From Paeniglutamicibacter psychrophenolicus (GTDB lineage Bacteria > Actinomycetota > Actinomycetes > Actinomycetales > Micrococcaceae), in NCBI RefSeq assembly GCF_017876575.1, contig NZ_JAGIOE010000001.1, positions 930,001-994,000 of the forward strand: 64,000 bases of DNA. Direction: 5' to 3'. This document shows positions 7,789 to 17,568 of the stretch, piece by piece. The notes below the pieces were generated by a model. That model searched no databases. It worked only from the letters and a program-made list of their open reading frames with translations, and was not told where the DNA came from. A program made the translations under genes and the position numbers. Each line of letters starts with the position of its first letter. Within the stretch, counting starts at the first letter, position 1.

Positions 7789-9354
7789 ATGAATTCGAAA
7801 CGTAGTGCCGTAACGATCGGTATGCTGCTCTGTGCCGCAATGGCACTCTCTGCCTGCGGCGGTGCAACAAGCTCTGATGGTGCCGTGGCATCCAACGAGC
7901 CGGTCACCGGTGGTGAGCTTGTCGTAGCGTCACTCCCATCGATGATCGACCCATATGTCACAACCTCGCGGTCGAACTGGATGGTTGCAGCCTCAACGTG
8001 TGAAGGCCTCTTCGCCAACGCAGCGAACACCTCGGTGGAAAACGGGCTTGCCGAAAGCTATGAGTATGACGAAAAATCCGGTGTTTACACCATCACGATT
8101 CGTGAAGGCATCAAACTTCATAGCGGCACCGAACTAACGGCAGCCGACGTGGTCGCCTCGCTGAAGCGCTATGGAGGCGCAGATGCAGGCAAGCTTTTCA
8201 GCTCATTGACCAAGGAAATTTCCGCGGTTGACCCGCTGACCGTTTCCATCTCCACGAACCAACCGACGGGTGCAATCCCGGCGCTGCTGGCAACACCGGA
8301 CACTGGCGCCTACATTATGTCGGCTGCCTCGCTGGAAGCATCCGGTTCAGAGGACCTGACTTCACTGGATTGCACTGGTCCTTACAAGTTGGACAGCTTC
8401 GCCACCGACCAGCAAGCCGTGATCTCGCGTTTTGACGATTACGCTACGCGCAGCGAAAAAGCAGATGGTGCAGCCGGGTCCAAGAAAGCCTATGCTGACA
8501 CGATTAAGTTCGTCCCCTTTAACGACGCCAATGCCCTGAACCAAGTTCGTACCGGTCAGGCGCACATCGTTCCACAGTTCATGAGCATGGATCAGCTTTC
8601 TGTTTATCAGGCGGATCCATCGCTGAAGCCAGTGGTGAGTGAGGGTGCTGGATTCTCGATACTTCAGCTGAATAACAAGTCGGGTCTGATGGAAGATCTG
8701 AAAATGCGTCAAGCGGTTCTGAACTCCGTAGATCCAGTAACTATTGCCACTCAGCAGCTTGGCGGGACCGAATACTTTGCTGATGACTCGAGCCTGTTCC
8801 CCAAAGGCTCGCCATGGTATTCGAATGCCGGTGCAGATATTTACAAGAACAAGAATGTTGATGCAGGTAAGGCTCTGTTGCAAGAAGCAGGATACGACGG
8901 CACTCCCGTCCGTGTACTCTACCGCCCCGATTCTGATGGCTACGGCCCCCTGCTCAAGCAGCAACTCGAAGGCATCGGTTTTACCGTGGACCTACAGGCC
9001 ATGGACGCAGCCACATTCGGCTCTACCCGTACTGATCCCTCCAAGTGGGATATTTTCCTTGCCGGCGGTACCGCCTATTCGGACCCGCTGACAGTTGTGT
9101 TCCTCAACGACGATTTCCCGGGATGGTGGTCCACAGATGAAAAGAAGTCGTTGATGGCTGATGTCACTGCGGGTAAAAGCATCGAAGCCCGTTTGCCGGC
9201 CTGGAACAAAATGCAACAGCTCATCTGGGACGAGTTGCCATTTGTAAAGCTCGGGCACGAACCGCGGCTGAGCGTAATCGGAGCCAATATCGGTGGGTTT
9301 GAACCAACGCAAGGAACTGTGCGCGGCTTCTACAACGTATGGATTGGCAACTAA
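7789..9354 (+). CDS. ABC transporter substrate-binding lipoprotein (SBP family 5)
   Basis: 521 residues from the ATG at 7789, with GAAAGG eight bases upstream. A signal peptide with a lipobox (ALSACGG, Cys about residue 23) anchors it outside the membrane. The body is a DppA/OppA-type extracellular solute-binding protein, with YTITIREGIKLHSGTELTAA near residue 100 and LDCTGPYKLDSF near 200. It should deliver a peptide, opine or similar cationic/amide compound to the permeases that follow. First gene of a complete five-gene transporter. GC is lower and codon use more relaxed than in flanking genes, consistent with transfer from another actinobacterium. Confidence 0.92.
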   Translation: MNSKRSAVTIGMLLCAAMALSACGGATSSDGAVASNEPVTGGELVVASLPSMIDPYVTTSRSNWMVAASTCEGLFANAANTSVENGLAESYEYDEKSGVYTITIREGIKLHSGTELTAADVVASLKRYGGADAGKLFSSLTKEISAVDPLTVSISTNQPTGAIPALLATPDTGAYIMSAASLEASGSEDLTSLDCTGPYKLDSFATDQQAVISRFDDYATRSEKADGAAGSKKAYADTIKFVPFNDANALNQVRTGQAHIVPQFMSMDQLSVYQADPSLKPVVSEGAGFSILQLNNKSGLMEDLKMRQAVLNSVDPVTIATQQLGGTEYFADDSSLFPKGSPWYSNAGADIYKNKNVDAGKALLQEAGYDGTPVRVLYRPDSDGYGPLLKQQLEGIGFTVDLQAMDAATFGSTRTDPSKWDIFLAGGTAYSDPLTVVFLNDDFPGWWSTDEKKSLMADVTAGKSIEARLPAWNKMQQLIWDELPFVKLGHEPRLSVIGANIGGFEPTQGTVRGFYNVWIGN

Positions 9355-9370
9355 ACACCACATGAGGGTG

Positions 9371-9423
9371 TGGGTGGGTGGTTCCGTCTCAGAGCGCTTC
9401 ATGAAGACGGGGCCACCCACCCA
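9371..9423 (+). terminator. intergenic hairpin between binding protein and permeases
   Basis: 19-bp arms (9371-9389 and 9405-9423, TGGGTGGGTGG... / ...CCACCCACCCA) pair fully with two G-U steps around a 15-base loop. There is no T run. Such hairpins after binding-protein genes commonly stabilise the upstream mRNA or partly terminate it, so the binding protein is made in excess of the membrane parts. Confidence 0.65.
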
Positions 9424-9470
9424 AGTACAAGAAATATTGCTGTTGATCGTCCGCGGATAAGAAGAGAAAC

Positions 9471-10355
9471 ATGAAACCAACATTCAAGGCCTTGCTAAGG
9501 GACCCCTCGGCAATGACGGGTGCAGCCATCATTTTGATGGTGGTTTGTCTAGCACTGTTAGCGCCAGTTCTTGGCGGAGACCCAAATTTTGTCGATCCGG
9601 TAAACCGGTTGAAGGCACCTCAAGCGGCATTTCCGCTTGGTACCGATGACCAAGGGCGCGACATGTGGACCATGGTGCTCTTTGGGGCACAAACTGCACT
9701 CGGAATCTCCGCACTTTGTACGGTCTTGGCTGTAGTCATCGGTTACCTTATCGGAATCATCTGCGGGTACTTTCCAAAAGTTGATGCAGTGGTCATGCGC
9801 ATCATCGATGGCATGATGTCGTTCCCAAATATCATTTTGGTCATGAGCTTGGTTGGCGTACTTGGCCGGGGTGTTGGGCCAGTAGTCTTCGGACTGACAG
9901 TGGTCTTGATTCCGCCGATTGCGCGAGTGGTTCGTTCGGCATCACTCAGCATGAAATCAACTGCCATGGTCGAATCTGCCCGGGCAATGGGTGCCAAAGA
10001 CTCCTGGATTCTTTCCAAATACGTTGCTCCCGAAGCTGTCTCTGTCCTGATCGTTCAAGCAACAATGGGCTTCGCTGCAACTGTGCTCTCCATTGCCGCG
10101 TTGAGCTTCTTAGGTATTGGGATCCCACCCGAAGTGCCGAGCTGGGGTGCAAGCCTCTCGGCCGCACAAAAATACATCGCTGTTGCCTGGTGGATTGGTG
10201 TATTCCCCGGTGTGGCCATTCTGGTTACTGTATTGGGCCTCATTCTTCTAGGCGATGGGCTTCGAGACTCGATGGATCCTCGAGCCCGCCGAATCGCGGG
10301 GCTCGCCAAACTCAAGACACTTTCCAAGGTGACAGCAAAGGAGGGACAGCACTAA
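9471..10355 (+). CDS. ABC transporter permease (DppC/OppC type)
   Basis: 294 residues with about six membrane segments. The N-terminus has the DppC-type start (RDPSAMTGAAIILM, then FPLGTDDQGRDMWTMVLFG), and the cytoplasmic EAA loop is visible around ESARAMGAKDSWILSKYVAP. It forms the membrane channel with the DppB-type protein encoded next. Its stop overlaps the next start (TAATG). Permease C precedes permease B here, the reverse of the usual dpp order. Confidence 0.92.
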   Translation: MKPTFKALLRDPSAMTGAAIILMVVCLALLAPVLGGDPNFVDPVNRLKAPQAAFPLGTDDQGRDMWTMVLFGAQTALGISALCTVLAVVIGYLIGIICGYFPKVDAVVMRIIDGMMSFPNIILVMSLVGVLGRGVGPVVFGLTVVLIPPIARVVRSASLSMKSTAMVESARAMGAKDSWILSKYVAPEAVSVLIVQATMGFAATVLSIAALSFLGIGIPPEVPSWGASLSAAQKYIAVAWWIGVFPGVAILVTVLGLILLGDGLRDSMDPRARRIAGLAKLKTLSKVTAKEGQH

Positions 10356-11308
10356 TGCTCAATTACATTTTCAAGCGCCTATTGGCCTTGCTGCCAACCA
10401 TTGCCGTACCCATGGTTCTGCTCTTCATATTGCTGCGGCTGACTCCCGGAGACCCTGCCGCAGTCATCCTTGGCGAAGAAGCCACCGCTACCGACATTGA
10501 AAAGCTTCGTGAAGAGATGGGACTCAATCAACCCATCATCCTTCAATTCATTGTCTGGCTCGGGCGTATGGTCCGATTTGATTTTGGTGACTCGATATTT
10601 CTCCGGGCCCCGGTGAGCGAGCTAGTCCTTGCTGCAGCCACAGTAACCGCCCAACTTGCCGTTCTGGCATTGATTGTTGCCGTCTTGCTTGGCCCGCTTC
10701 TGGGCGCGATTGCTGCATCAACCAAATCAAGAATTGTGGATAAGGCCATGGTGGTTGGTTCGGCGGTCGGCATCGCCATGCCGACTTTCTGGCTGGCCAT
10801 CCTGATGGTTTTGGTGTTTGGTGTGATCTTTCGTTGGTTCCCTGTCGCCGGCTATGTGGCCCCAACGGAAAACTTCGTTCAGTTTCTCTCCTTCATGGCG
10901 ATGCCGGCACTGGCGTTGGGTGTCTTGGAGGCAGCCACGCTCTTCAGGTATTCACGCAATGGCGTCTTGGATGCGAAATTCCAGCCTTTCGTCAATACTG
11001 CACGTGCCCAGGGCATTGGTGAAAAGACGATTACTGGAAAGTACGTATTCCGTGCAGCGTTGGTACCGGTCGTTACGGTGGTTGGGCTGTCCATGGCTTC
11101 ATTGCTCGGAGGTGCGGTGGTTACCGAAAACGTCTTCTCGCTTCCAGGATTGGGAAAGCTCCTGCTGACAGCAGTAGATCGCCGTGACTACCCGCTCATT
11201 GAAGGATGCATTTTTCTCATTGCCATCATCTTTGTGATGGTGAATCTCTTGGTGGATGTGGTCTGTGCACTGATTGATCCGCGTATTCGTTTAGACAGCA
11301 AGGATTAG
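10355..11308 (+). CDS. ABC transporter permease (DppB/OppB type)
   Basis: 317 residues from the ATG at 10355, preceded by GGAGGG; a longer in-frame extension upstream runs inside the dppC-like gene and is not needed. The start MLNYIFKRLLALLPTIAV and the RLTPGDPAAVILG motif after the first membrane segment are characteristic of DppB. Six membrane segments and a C-terminal FSLPGLGKLLLTAVDRRDYP stretch complete the family pattern. It partners the preceding permease and the two ATPases that follow. Confidence 0.92.
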   Translation: MLNYIFKRLLALLPTIAVPMVLLFILLRLTPGDPAAVILGEEATATDIEKLREEMGLNQPIILQFIVWLGRMVRFDFGDSIFLRAPVSELVLAAATVTAQLAVLALIVAVLLGPLLGAIAASTKSRIVDKAMVVGSAVGIAMPTFWLAILMVLVFGVIFRWFPVAGYVAPTENFVQFLSFMAMPALALGVLEAATLFRYSRNGVLDAKFQPFVNTARAQGIGEKTITGKYVFRAALVPVVTVVGLSMASLLGGAVVTENVFSLPGLGKLLLTAVDRRDYPLIEGCIFLIAIIFVMVNLLVDVVCALIDPRIRLDSKD

Positions 11309-11312
11309 CGCC

Positions 11313-12167
11313 ATGAACGTAGGTGAAAAAGTGTTGCTTGAAGTGTGCGACCTGAACGTCGACATCCTTAAAGCACAAGGTCCAAGCAGAGTCGTACATT
11401 CGCTGAGCTTCTCGCTTGAAGCGGGGAAGACACTGGGTGTTGTTGGTGAATCCGGTTCCGGGAAATCCATGACTGCTACGGCCATCATGGGGATATTGCC
11501 GGATGTGGCAGTTGCTTCGGGCAAAATCCTGTACAAGGGCATAAATCTGCTCACTGCGACTAGTGCCGAGCGGCGCAAACTGAGTGGTTCCGAGATTGGC
11601 TTCATTTTTCAAGAGCCAATGAGTGCGCTGCACCCGACGATGACCATTGGCGAGCAAATGATTCGCCCTATGCGTATGCACTTGGGCCTGAGCAAAAAAC
11701 AGGCACGTGATCGCGCCAGCGATCTGCTGGATCTCGTGGGGATTCCGCCAACGCGCGGTGTACAGGGATCCTATGTACACCAGCTCTCAGGGGGTATGCG
11801 ACAACGCGTCATGATCGCCATGAGTATTTCTTGCAATCCGGCCCTGCTGATTGCAGATGAACCGACGACCGCACTGGACGCCACAATTCAAAAACAGATC
11901 CTGGACTTGTTGCTGAAATTGCGCGACGACCTCGATCTGGCATTGATCCTGATCAGCCACGACCTTGGTTTGGTTTCGCAATATACCGACGACGTAGTCG
12001 TCATGCTGGATGGCTACGAAATGGAGCAGGGTGCTACCCAAGAAGTCATTGCCAATCCGAAATCTGGTTACACACAAGGCCTGTTGGAAGCAGCGCCTCG
12101 GCTAGGTCGTCAACCACACCGACTCCCGGTGATTGATAAGTCCATCTATTCAAAGGTGACGATATGA
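11313..12167 (+). CDS. ABC transporter ATP-binding protein (DppD/OppD type)
   Basis: 284 residues. Walker A GESGSGKS is at about residue 45, the signature LSGGM at about 157, Walker [13 protein letters not shown] about 20 residues further, then the switch His in LISHDLG. The C-terminal segment [18 protein letters not shown] is the oligopeptide/dipeptide ATPase tail. It powers uptake with the next ATPase, whose start overlaps this stop by four bases. Confidence 0.93.
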   Translation: MNVGEKVLLEVCDLNVDILKAQGPSRVVHSLSFSLEAGKTLGVVGESGSGKSMTATAIMGILPDVAVASGKILYKGINLLTATSAERRKLSGSEIGFIFQEPMSALHPTMTIGEQMIRPMRMHLGLSKKQARDRASDLLDLVGIPPTRGVQGSYVHQLSGGMRQRVMIAMSISCNPALLIADEPTTALDATIQKQILDLLLKLRDDLDLALILISHDLGLVSQYTDDVVVMLDGYEMEQGATQEVIANPKSGYTQGLLEAAPRLGRQPHRLPVIDKSIYSKVTI

Positions 12168-12967
12168 AAACTGATCAGCTCGGAGCCCAAAATGACCTCG
12201 TCCTGGAGCTTACAAACGTAAGCAAAGAATTCATGCTCGGCGGCATGTTCAAGGGTTCTAAACACGTCGCAGTAGACAACGCCTCGCTTTCAGTCAAACG
12301 AAATCAAGTCGTGGGGCTAGTCGGGGAATCTGGATCCGGCAAGTCCACTCTGGGCAGGATCGCGATTGGTCTCATCAAACCCACCTCCGGATCGGTACGC
12401 GTTCTGGGACAGGACATCTTTGCCATGGGCAAGGACGAACTGCGTTTGTATCGTCGCAAGATGCAGATGATTTTTCAGGATTCATCAAACTCGCTCAATC
12501 CGCGGATGAGCCTGCAAGAGCTCATTGAAGAGCCGATGCGCGTACAGAATCTCTATTCAGCGGGGGAACGTCGCATGCGGGCTCGAGCCCTTGCAGATGA
12601 AGTTCAGTTGGCCGAGGGCTGGTTGGGACGGTACGCGCATGAGTTCTCGGGTGGCCAGCGACAGCGTATTTCCATTGCACGAGGTCTAGCGCTCGAACCG
12701 GAACTTATCGTTGCTGACGAACCAGTTTCAGCGCTGGACGTCTCTGTTCAGGCTCGTGTCCTGAATCTGCTCAAGGACATCCAAGAGTCGCGGAGTCTCT
12801 CGATGATTTTCGTGAGCCATGATATGGCCGTCGTGGAATTCATGAGTGATCAGGTAGCTGTGCTTTACAACGGGAAAATCATGGAAAACGGGCCAGCGGA
12901 AGATATCTTCGCCAACCCAAAAAGCGCATATACGCGTACATTGCTGGATTCCTCGCCCAGTCTCTAG
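12164..12967 (+). CDS. ABC transporter ATP-binding protein (DppF/OppF type)
   Basis: 267 residues. Walker [10 protein letters not shown] is near residue 54, signature FSGGQRQR near 161, Walker B LIVADEPVSALDV, switch His in VSHDMAV. It is the second half of the heterodimeric ATPase. Translational coupling (ATGA) with the preceding gene. It ends 46 bases before the hydrolase gene, which has its own AGGAG box and is probably in the same transcript. Confidence 0.93.
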   Translation: MKTDQLGAQNDLVLELTNVSKEFMLGGMFKGSKHVAVDNASLSVKRNQVVGLVGESGSGKSTLGRIAIGLIKPTSGSVRVLGQDIFAMGKDELRLYRRKMQMIFQDSSNSLNPRMSLQELIEEPMRVQNLYSAGERRMRARALADEVQLAEGWLGRYAHEFSGGQRQRISIARGLALEPELIVADEPVSALDVSVQARVLNLLKDIQESRSLSMIFVSHDMAVVEFMSDQVAVLYNGKIMENGPAEDIFANPKSAYTRTLLDSSPSL

Positions 12968-13013
12968 CACCGTCACTTGCTGGCATCTGGCTTCAAAACA
13001 GGAGATTTAAAAC

Positions 13014-14378
13014 ATGACCACCTCACAGACCCTAGCTCCGTGCGCCCAAATTTCGGGTCCTATCCAGGAAACGGAGGGTAATCGAGCCGTCGTGCTCGAA
13101 TCCTACGGAACAGAACGTATGCCAGCATATGGATACATACAGGAAGAGTATTTTGTCTCGGGTATTGCAGCCGAGGCTCCGTATCTCACACGTATCTTGG
13201 TTCGACGGCCCGAAGACATGGAGAAATTCAATGGTCGAACGCTCACTGAGGTAAGCCATATCTGGGGTGGAACTTCGGTCTGGCGCGCCTTCAACCGGGC
13301 GCTTATGCGTGAGGGATATATGTGGATCGAAATTGACTCGCAGGCTCCTTCAGCGCTGGATTTGATCCAGGGGGGTGACCCAGAACGATATCGAGACATG
13401 GAGTTTACGGCAGGGGAACTGGCAAGCGACTTCGCAGGGTCGATTCCCTTCACCGAGAACCCGACCCCTGAGATTCTTGCTGAACAATACGACGCATTCA
13501 AGGAACGATGGTGGCGAGCAACACCCCAGTCATTTGAAATAATTGCCCAGGTCGCACACGCACTTCGCGGGGGACTGCCGGGAATCAGGAATTCAGAAGT
13601 CAAGACGCTTCTCTTCGCCGGAATATCTCAGACTGGTGGTGTGGTTCGCCGCTTTGTTGAGAAGCACCACGCTGCCATGCGTCGGGCTGATGGAGGACCT
13701 CTCTTTGACGGATACCTACCCGGGGCCTCAGGAGGCGAAGCGCTACCGGATATAGACGTTCCGGTGATTGAAGTACTGGGTGAAGCAGAGTTCCAGTCTG
13801 TTCGCTGGGATTGCGGAGTATCTGGGCAAGTTCGTGGGCTGAGCCATCGCCGAGCAGATTCCGAAACATTCCGTCTTTACGAGATCGCAGGGATGGCACA
13901 TCGGGAAACGCGCCATATGAGTCAAAAGGATGTACTTCGACTCAAAGATTGCCCGCTGCCTCCCGGAGCACATTGGTCGACCTTCCCGAATTCCCATATC
14001 TACGGATCGGTTCTTGGACTGCTTGCTGAATGGGCCGAGGGAATGCTCGTGCCGCCTCCTTCCCTATTACTTGAAACCGAGGGAAACACCGACACCATCT
14101 TGCGTGATCAGTGGGGCAACGCTCGTGGAGGTGTAAGAAGCACTTACACCGATGCGCCAACGTCGACTTTGGTAGCTGCGACGCCCATGGGTCGTCCCTC
14201 GTGGTACCACGGTAATGAGACACCGTTTGATGGACAGCAGTTGCAAGAGATCTACGGCAATGCTGATAGCTACCGTCGTGTCCTTGCTCAAGTTATTGAT
14301 CGGCTGATGTTGCAAGGGTTTTTGCAACGTGTAGATGCCGAGGAACTGCGACTAGCTGCGGAGGAACTGCGCTTCTAA
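13014..14378 (+). CDS. alpha/beta hydrolase of the Abhydrolase_10 family
   Basis: 454 residues. The nucleophile elbow G-I-S-Q-T-G lies near residues 203-208. A likely acid is in DIDVPVIEVLGEAE near 245, and the His is in EIAGMAHRET near 298. These match the 'alpha/beta hydrolase domain' family PF20091, which is largely uncharacterised. There is no signal peptide, so it acts in the cytoplasm. It sits right after a complete peptide/opine-type importer, suggesting that it hydrolyses an ester, lactone or amide bond in the imported compound; this is inference. AGGAG is nine bases before the ATG. GC content matches the transporter genes, so the block moved together. Confidence 0.8.
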   Translation: MTTSQTLAPCAQISGPIQETEGNRAVVLESYGTERMPAYGYIQEEYFVSGIAAEAPYLTRILVRRPEDMEKFNGRTLTEVSHIWGGTSVWRAFNRALMREGYMWIEIDSQAPSALDLIQGGDPERYRDMEFTAGELASDFAGSIPFTENPTPEILAEQYDAFKERWWRATPQSFEIIAQVAHALRGGLPGIRNSEVKTLLFAGISQTGGVVRRFVEKHHAAMRRADGGPLFDGYLPGASGGEALPDIDVPVIEVLGEAEFQSVRWDCGVSGQVRGLSHRRADSETFRLYEIAGMAHRETRHMSQKDVLRLKDCPLPPGAHWSTFPNSHIYGSVLGLLAEWAEGMLVPPPSLLLETEGNTDTILRDQWGNARGGVRSTYTDAPTSTLVAATPMGRPSWYHGNETPFDGQQLQEIYGNADSYRRVLAQVIDRLMLQGFLQRVDAEELRLAAEELRF

Positions 14379-14392
14379 ACGCGGTAGTTTCC

Positions 14393-14427
14393 CCGGGACC
14401 TGGGATGCTCCTGGTCGTCAGTCCCGG
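14393..14427. promoter_or_regulatory. inverted repeat before the ArsR-HTH gene
   Basis: CCGGGAC and GTCCCGG form perfect 7-bp arms 21 bases apart, in the 66-base gap between the hydrolase gene and the regulator gene. It may be a weak terminator or an operator; the sequence alone does not decide. Confidence 0.35.
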
Positions 14428-14444
14428 TCAGCTAAGCTCGTCTT

Positions 14445-15542
14445 ATGCCGATCATCTTTGACCTGACTAACGTTGATCCTGCGAATGTTACTGTCAGGGT
14501 TTCAGAGATGGCCGAGATGATGGCCATGCTCCACTGCATTGCGGAGCCTGGCCATCATCTTGAATTGTCGCGAGAACTCAAAGCGGTTGATACCGAAATC
14601 TCTGCCCAGTTGAGACGAACCATGCATTCGTTCTCACCGCTGTGGGCGCGATTCAGATTCCGCGCATTGATGCCACTGAACACTAGCGATTACCAAAGCT
14701 TCGATTCGGAACTGGCAACCGTCGAGGCTCTACCTCTCGAGGCGTTTGTGCAAATGAGCGTTCAAGCGATCATTGGCGGTCGATCCGACCGTCCTATGGA
14801 TGTCATGAACGACAACAACGATCGTGTTGATTTCTTAGAGATGTGTCGAACGCGGAGTGAAGAACGTGAAGAACTGGGAGCTCGGCTGGCTCACGATCCC
14901 GAGCTCTTCCGTCAGGTCTTGACTGCGTTTCTCCGGACTTTCCATGCCACTTGCTTTCGTGCGCGCTGGGAATCTGTTTCCGCTCGGCTCAAAGCCAGCG
15001 AAGTTGAAGTTCAACGAAGACTCGCAGGCGGGTCCGCTTCGATGGTGTTGGCCTCTTTGACGCCCGGAGCACACTTCTTTCCACAGACCGCTCAGGTAGC
15101 TTATGACAAACTGCAAAATGCCTTCGTTAACGGTAGCGGCCGCAAATTCGTCCTAGTCCCAAGTATCCTGACGAAGCCACACGTAGTTGTGAAGTACGAC
15201 GATGAGTATTCGGGTTACGATGTGCCGATCATCGTGCAATTCCCGGTTTCCGACATGGGCGCGGTCAACAAGAGCATCCACGAAATCCAAAATCAAATGG
15301 CAGTGCTAGCCGACAGCACACGATTGGAGCTCTGTCGGCACCTCGTAAACGAATATTGCACCACCAGCGATCTGTCCAGACGGCTGGGCATTGGAGCTCC
15401 GCAGGTATCTCGTCATCTCCGGAAACTCAGAGAAGCTGAACTTCTTGAGTCGGTGCGGGATGGAAAAATGGTGAAGTATCGTCTTCGAATGAATGTTGTT
15501 TATTCCATTGGTTACGAATTTTTGACCCGAATCGTGAAGTAG
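14445..15542 (+). CDS. ArsR-type winged-helix regulator with a large N-terminal domain (DUF5937-like)
   Basis: 365 residues. The N-terminal ~260 residues start MPIIFDLTNVDPANVTVRVS and resemble the DUF5937 region found in actinobacterial ArsR-like regulators. The C-terminal part (about 275-350) is a winged helix: MAVLADSTRLELCRHLVNEY, TTSDLSRRLGIGAPQVSRHL, RKLREAELLESVRDGKMVKY. No metal-binding Cys pair is evident in the HTH, so a metal sensor is unlikely. No Shine-Dalgarno sequence precedes the ATG. As the last gene of the low-GC block it probably controls the transporter and hydrolase genes in response to the imported substrate (inferred). Confidence 0.8.
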   Translation: MPIIFDLTNVDPANVTVRVSEMAEMMAMLHCIAEPGHHLELSRELKAVDTEISAQLRRTMHSFSPLWARFRFRALMPLNTSDYQSFDSELATVEALPLEAFVQMSVQAIIGGRSDRPMDVMNDNNDRVDFLEMCRTRSEEREELGARLAHDPELFRQVLTAFLRTFHATCFRARWESVSARLKASEVEVQRRLAGGSASMVLASLTPGAHFFPQTAQVAYDKLQNAFVNGSGRKFVLVPSILTKPHVVVKYDDEYSGYDVPIIVQFPVSDMGAVNKSIHEIQNQMAVLADSTRLELCRHLVNEYCTTSDLSRRLGIGAPQVSRHLRKLREAELLESVRDGKMVKYRLRMNVVYSIGYEFLTRIVK

Positions 15543-16359
15543 CCCCACATGCTGAAAACGCCAAATGTTTCGTGGAAGGTGCCCGCGATTGCAGCCCAGT
15601 GAGTGTGTGGCTGGAACGCCACCAGTCGGCAAATGAAACACATCCGCACGGAAACCAGCGAACCTCGATGGGACTGCGCGGCGAGCAGGCGCTACCGGGG
15701 CCCTAATCCGACTTGCCCAGACGCGAGGGGTCGTCGCGGTTCAGGATCGACGCGAACCCGATTCCAGCATCTTGCAGGCAGCCTAAAGGTGATCCCGCCG
15801 TGTTTGAAGACGCCGCATCAAGTGCCCATGCGGCTGATGGGCCACGGCGGTGCCGGAAGAAGTCAACCAGCCCAGTGCACGTAAACACGCGTCACAAGGC
15901 GCAGAACCACAACTATCACGGTGATCAGTCGAAGCATGCGACTTGAAGCCCCATGGCGATGATCGCGAGCCAGGCTTTCGGCGCGGACATCAATCGGCAG
16001 CGGGGGACGGGAGGCGCATCATTCGTGGTCAGCTTGCGGAAATACGTGCTTCACGAGACCTCGCTGGTCGCCCGGCGGACTGACCCAAGGAGTGTCAAGG
16101 GTTGTACCGATCGACATGTCCTACGGCTGGGACCACGGTGATTGGTCCGATTCCGTGCGCCCAACGCGCTTGTTAGTGTGGTGTGCACTACAAAGACGTA
16201 GCGAATGTCCGCGGTGGGTCGAAACAATGCCCTGCCTCTTGCTTGGTCAATTGTTGGTGGCTCACCACTTCAGCCACTAGAGGCAGCCCGTTGTTCCTGT
16301 CCGATGGTGCTTTCTTGGCAACCACGCGTCCCTGATGAAAACGAAGAGAAAGATGGACC
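15543..16359. other. 817-base gap with no convincing gene
   Basis: Right boundary zone of the low-GC block. I see only short, unrecognised frames, including a 61-codon minus-strand frame at 15703-15888 with plausible codons but no start context or family. GC rises back to the local norm across the gap. It may hold decayed remnants of a former neighbour gene. No transposase or integrase motif was found. Confidence 0.45.
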
Positions 16360-17568
16360 ATGACCTCGGTTATTGACCACCCAGACTATTTCTTGCTTGA
16401 TGCGGATCTCACCGATGCCGATCGGGCACTGCGTGACCGGGTACGGGCCTTTGGGCAGAACACCATTGAACCGATCATCAACGACTACTGGGAACGCGCA
16501 GAATTTCCGCACGAGGTCATTCCCGGTCTTCGCGACCTGGGAATCATTGGCACCTTCATCAAGGGGTACGACTGCCCGGGATTCTCCCGACAGGCCGCGG
16601 GCATCGTCGCCCGCGAAATGGGACGCATCGACGGTTCGGTCAACACCTTCCTGGGTGTGCACTCAAACCTTTGCATGGGTTCCATCTACATGCTGGGCAA
16701 CGAGGAACAGCGCCAGCGCTGGCTGCCGCCCATGGCACGACTCGAAAAGACCGGCGCCTTCGCGCTGACCGAACCGACCCACGGTTCCGACTCGGTCTCC
16801 TTGGAGACGTCGGCACGCCTTGAAGGCGACACCTGGGTGCTCAACGGCCACAAGCGGTGGATCGGCAACGGCCACGAAGCAGATGTCATCGTGCTCTACG
16901 CCCGCGACGAGGCCGATGGACAGGTGAAGGCCTTCATCGTGGAACGCCAGGCCTCGGGCGAGTACCCCGCCGGCTACCGGCCGGAACCGATTGTCGGCAA
17001 GATCGGCAAGCGGGCCATCCTGCAGGCGGACATCGTGATCGAGGACCTGCGGATCCCGACCGAGAACCGACTGGAAAACTGTGAATCCTTTGCCGGGGTA
17101 AACCGCGTGCTGCAGGCAACCCGTGGCGGTGCCTCGTGGGAAGCCGTGGGGCACGGCATGGCCGCGTTCGAAATGGCTGCCAAGTACGCGCTGCAACGCG
17201 AACAATTCGGCGCACCGATCGCCAGCTACCAGCTGGTCCAGGAAAAGCTGGCCACGATGCTTTCGGACCTGACCAGCATGCAGCTGATGTGCACCCGCAT
17301 GGCGGAGTTGCAGGAGCGCGACGAGCTGACCGCACCGATGGCTTCGCTGATCAAGATGACCACCTCGCGCAAGGCCCTGGCCATGTGCCGCGAAGCCCGC
17401 GACATGATGGCCGGAAACGGCCTCCTGCTGGAAAACCACGTTTCCCGCCACCTGACGGACATGGAAGTCGTCTCCACCTATGAGGGCACCGACTCCATGC
17501 AGGCGCTGATTGTTGGCCGCGACATCACCGGCATTTCCGCGTTCACGCGCAAGCAGTCAGCCAGGTAG
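16360..17568 (+). CDS. acyl-CoA dehydrogenase
   Basis: 402 residues. Acyl-CoA dehydrogenase motifs are FALTEPTHGSDSVSLETSA (about 128-147), GHKRWIGNG with the FAD/substrate loop, and STYEGTDSMQALIVGRDITG near the C-terminus, where the Glu at about 375 is in the position of the catalytic base of glutaryl-CoA-dehydrogenase-type enzymes. It oxidises an acyl-CoA to the 2-enoyl-CoA with FAD and passes electrons to ETF. The best resemblance is to the GCDH-like group, but the substrate cannot be fixed. It stands alone and ends before a strong hairpin. Confidence 0.88.
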   Translation: MTSVIDHPDYFLLDADLTDADRALRDRVRAFGQNTIEPIINDYWERAEFPHEVIPGLRDLGIIGTFIKGYDCPGFSRQAAGIVAREMGRIDGSVNTFLGVHSNLCMGSIYMLGNEEQRQRWLPPMARLEKTGAFALTEPTHGSDSVSLETSARLEGDTWVLNGHKRWIGNGHEADVIVLYARDEADGQVKAFIVERQASGEYPAGYRPEPIVGKIGKRAILQADIVIEDLRIPTENRLENCESFAGVNRVLQATRGGASWEAVGHGMAAFEMAAKYALQREQFGAPIASYQLVQEKLATMLSDLTSMQLMCTRMAELQERDELTAPMASLIKMTTSRKALAMCREARDMMAGNGLLLENHVSRHLTDMEVVSTYEGTDSMQALIVGRDITGISAFTRKQSAR

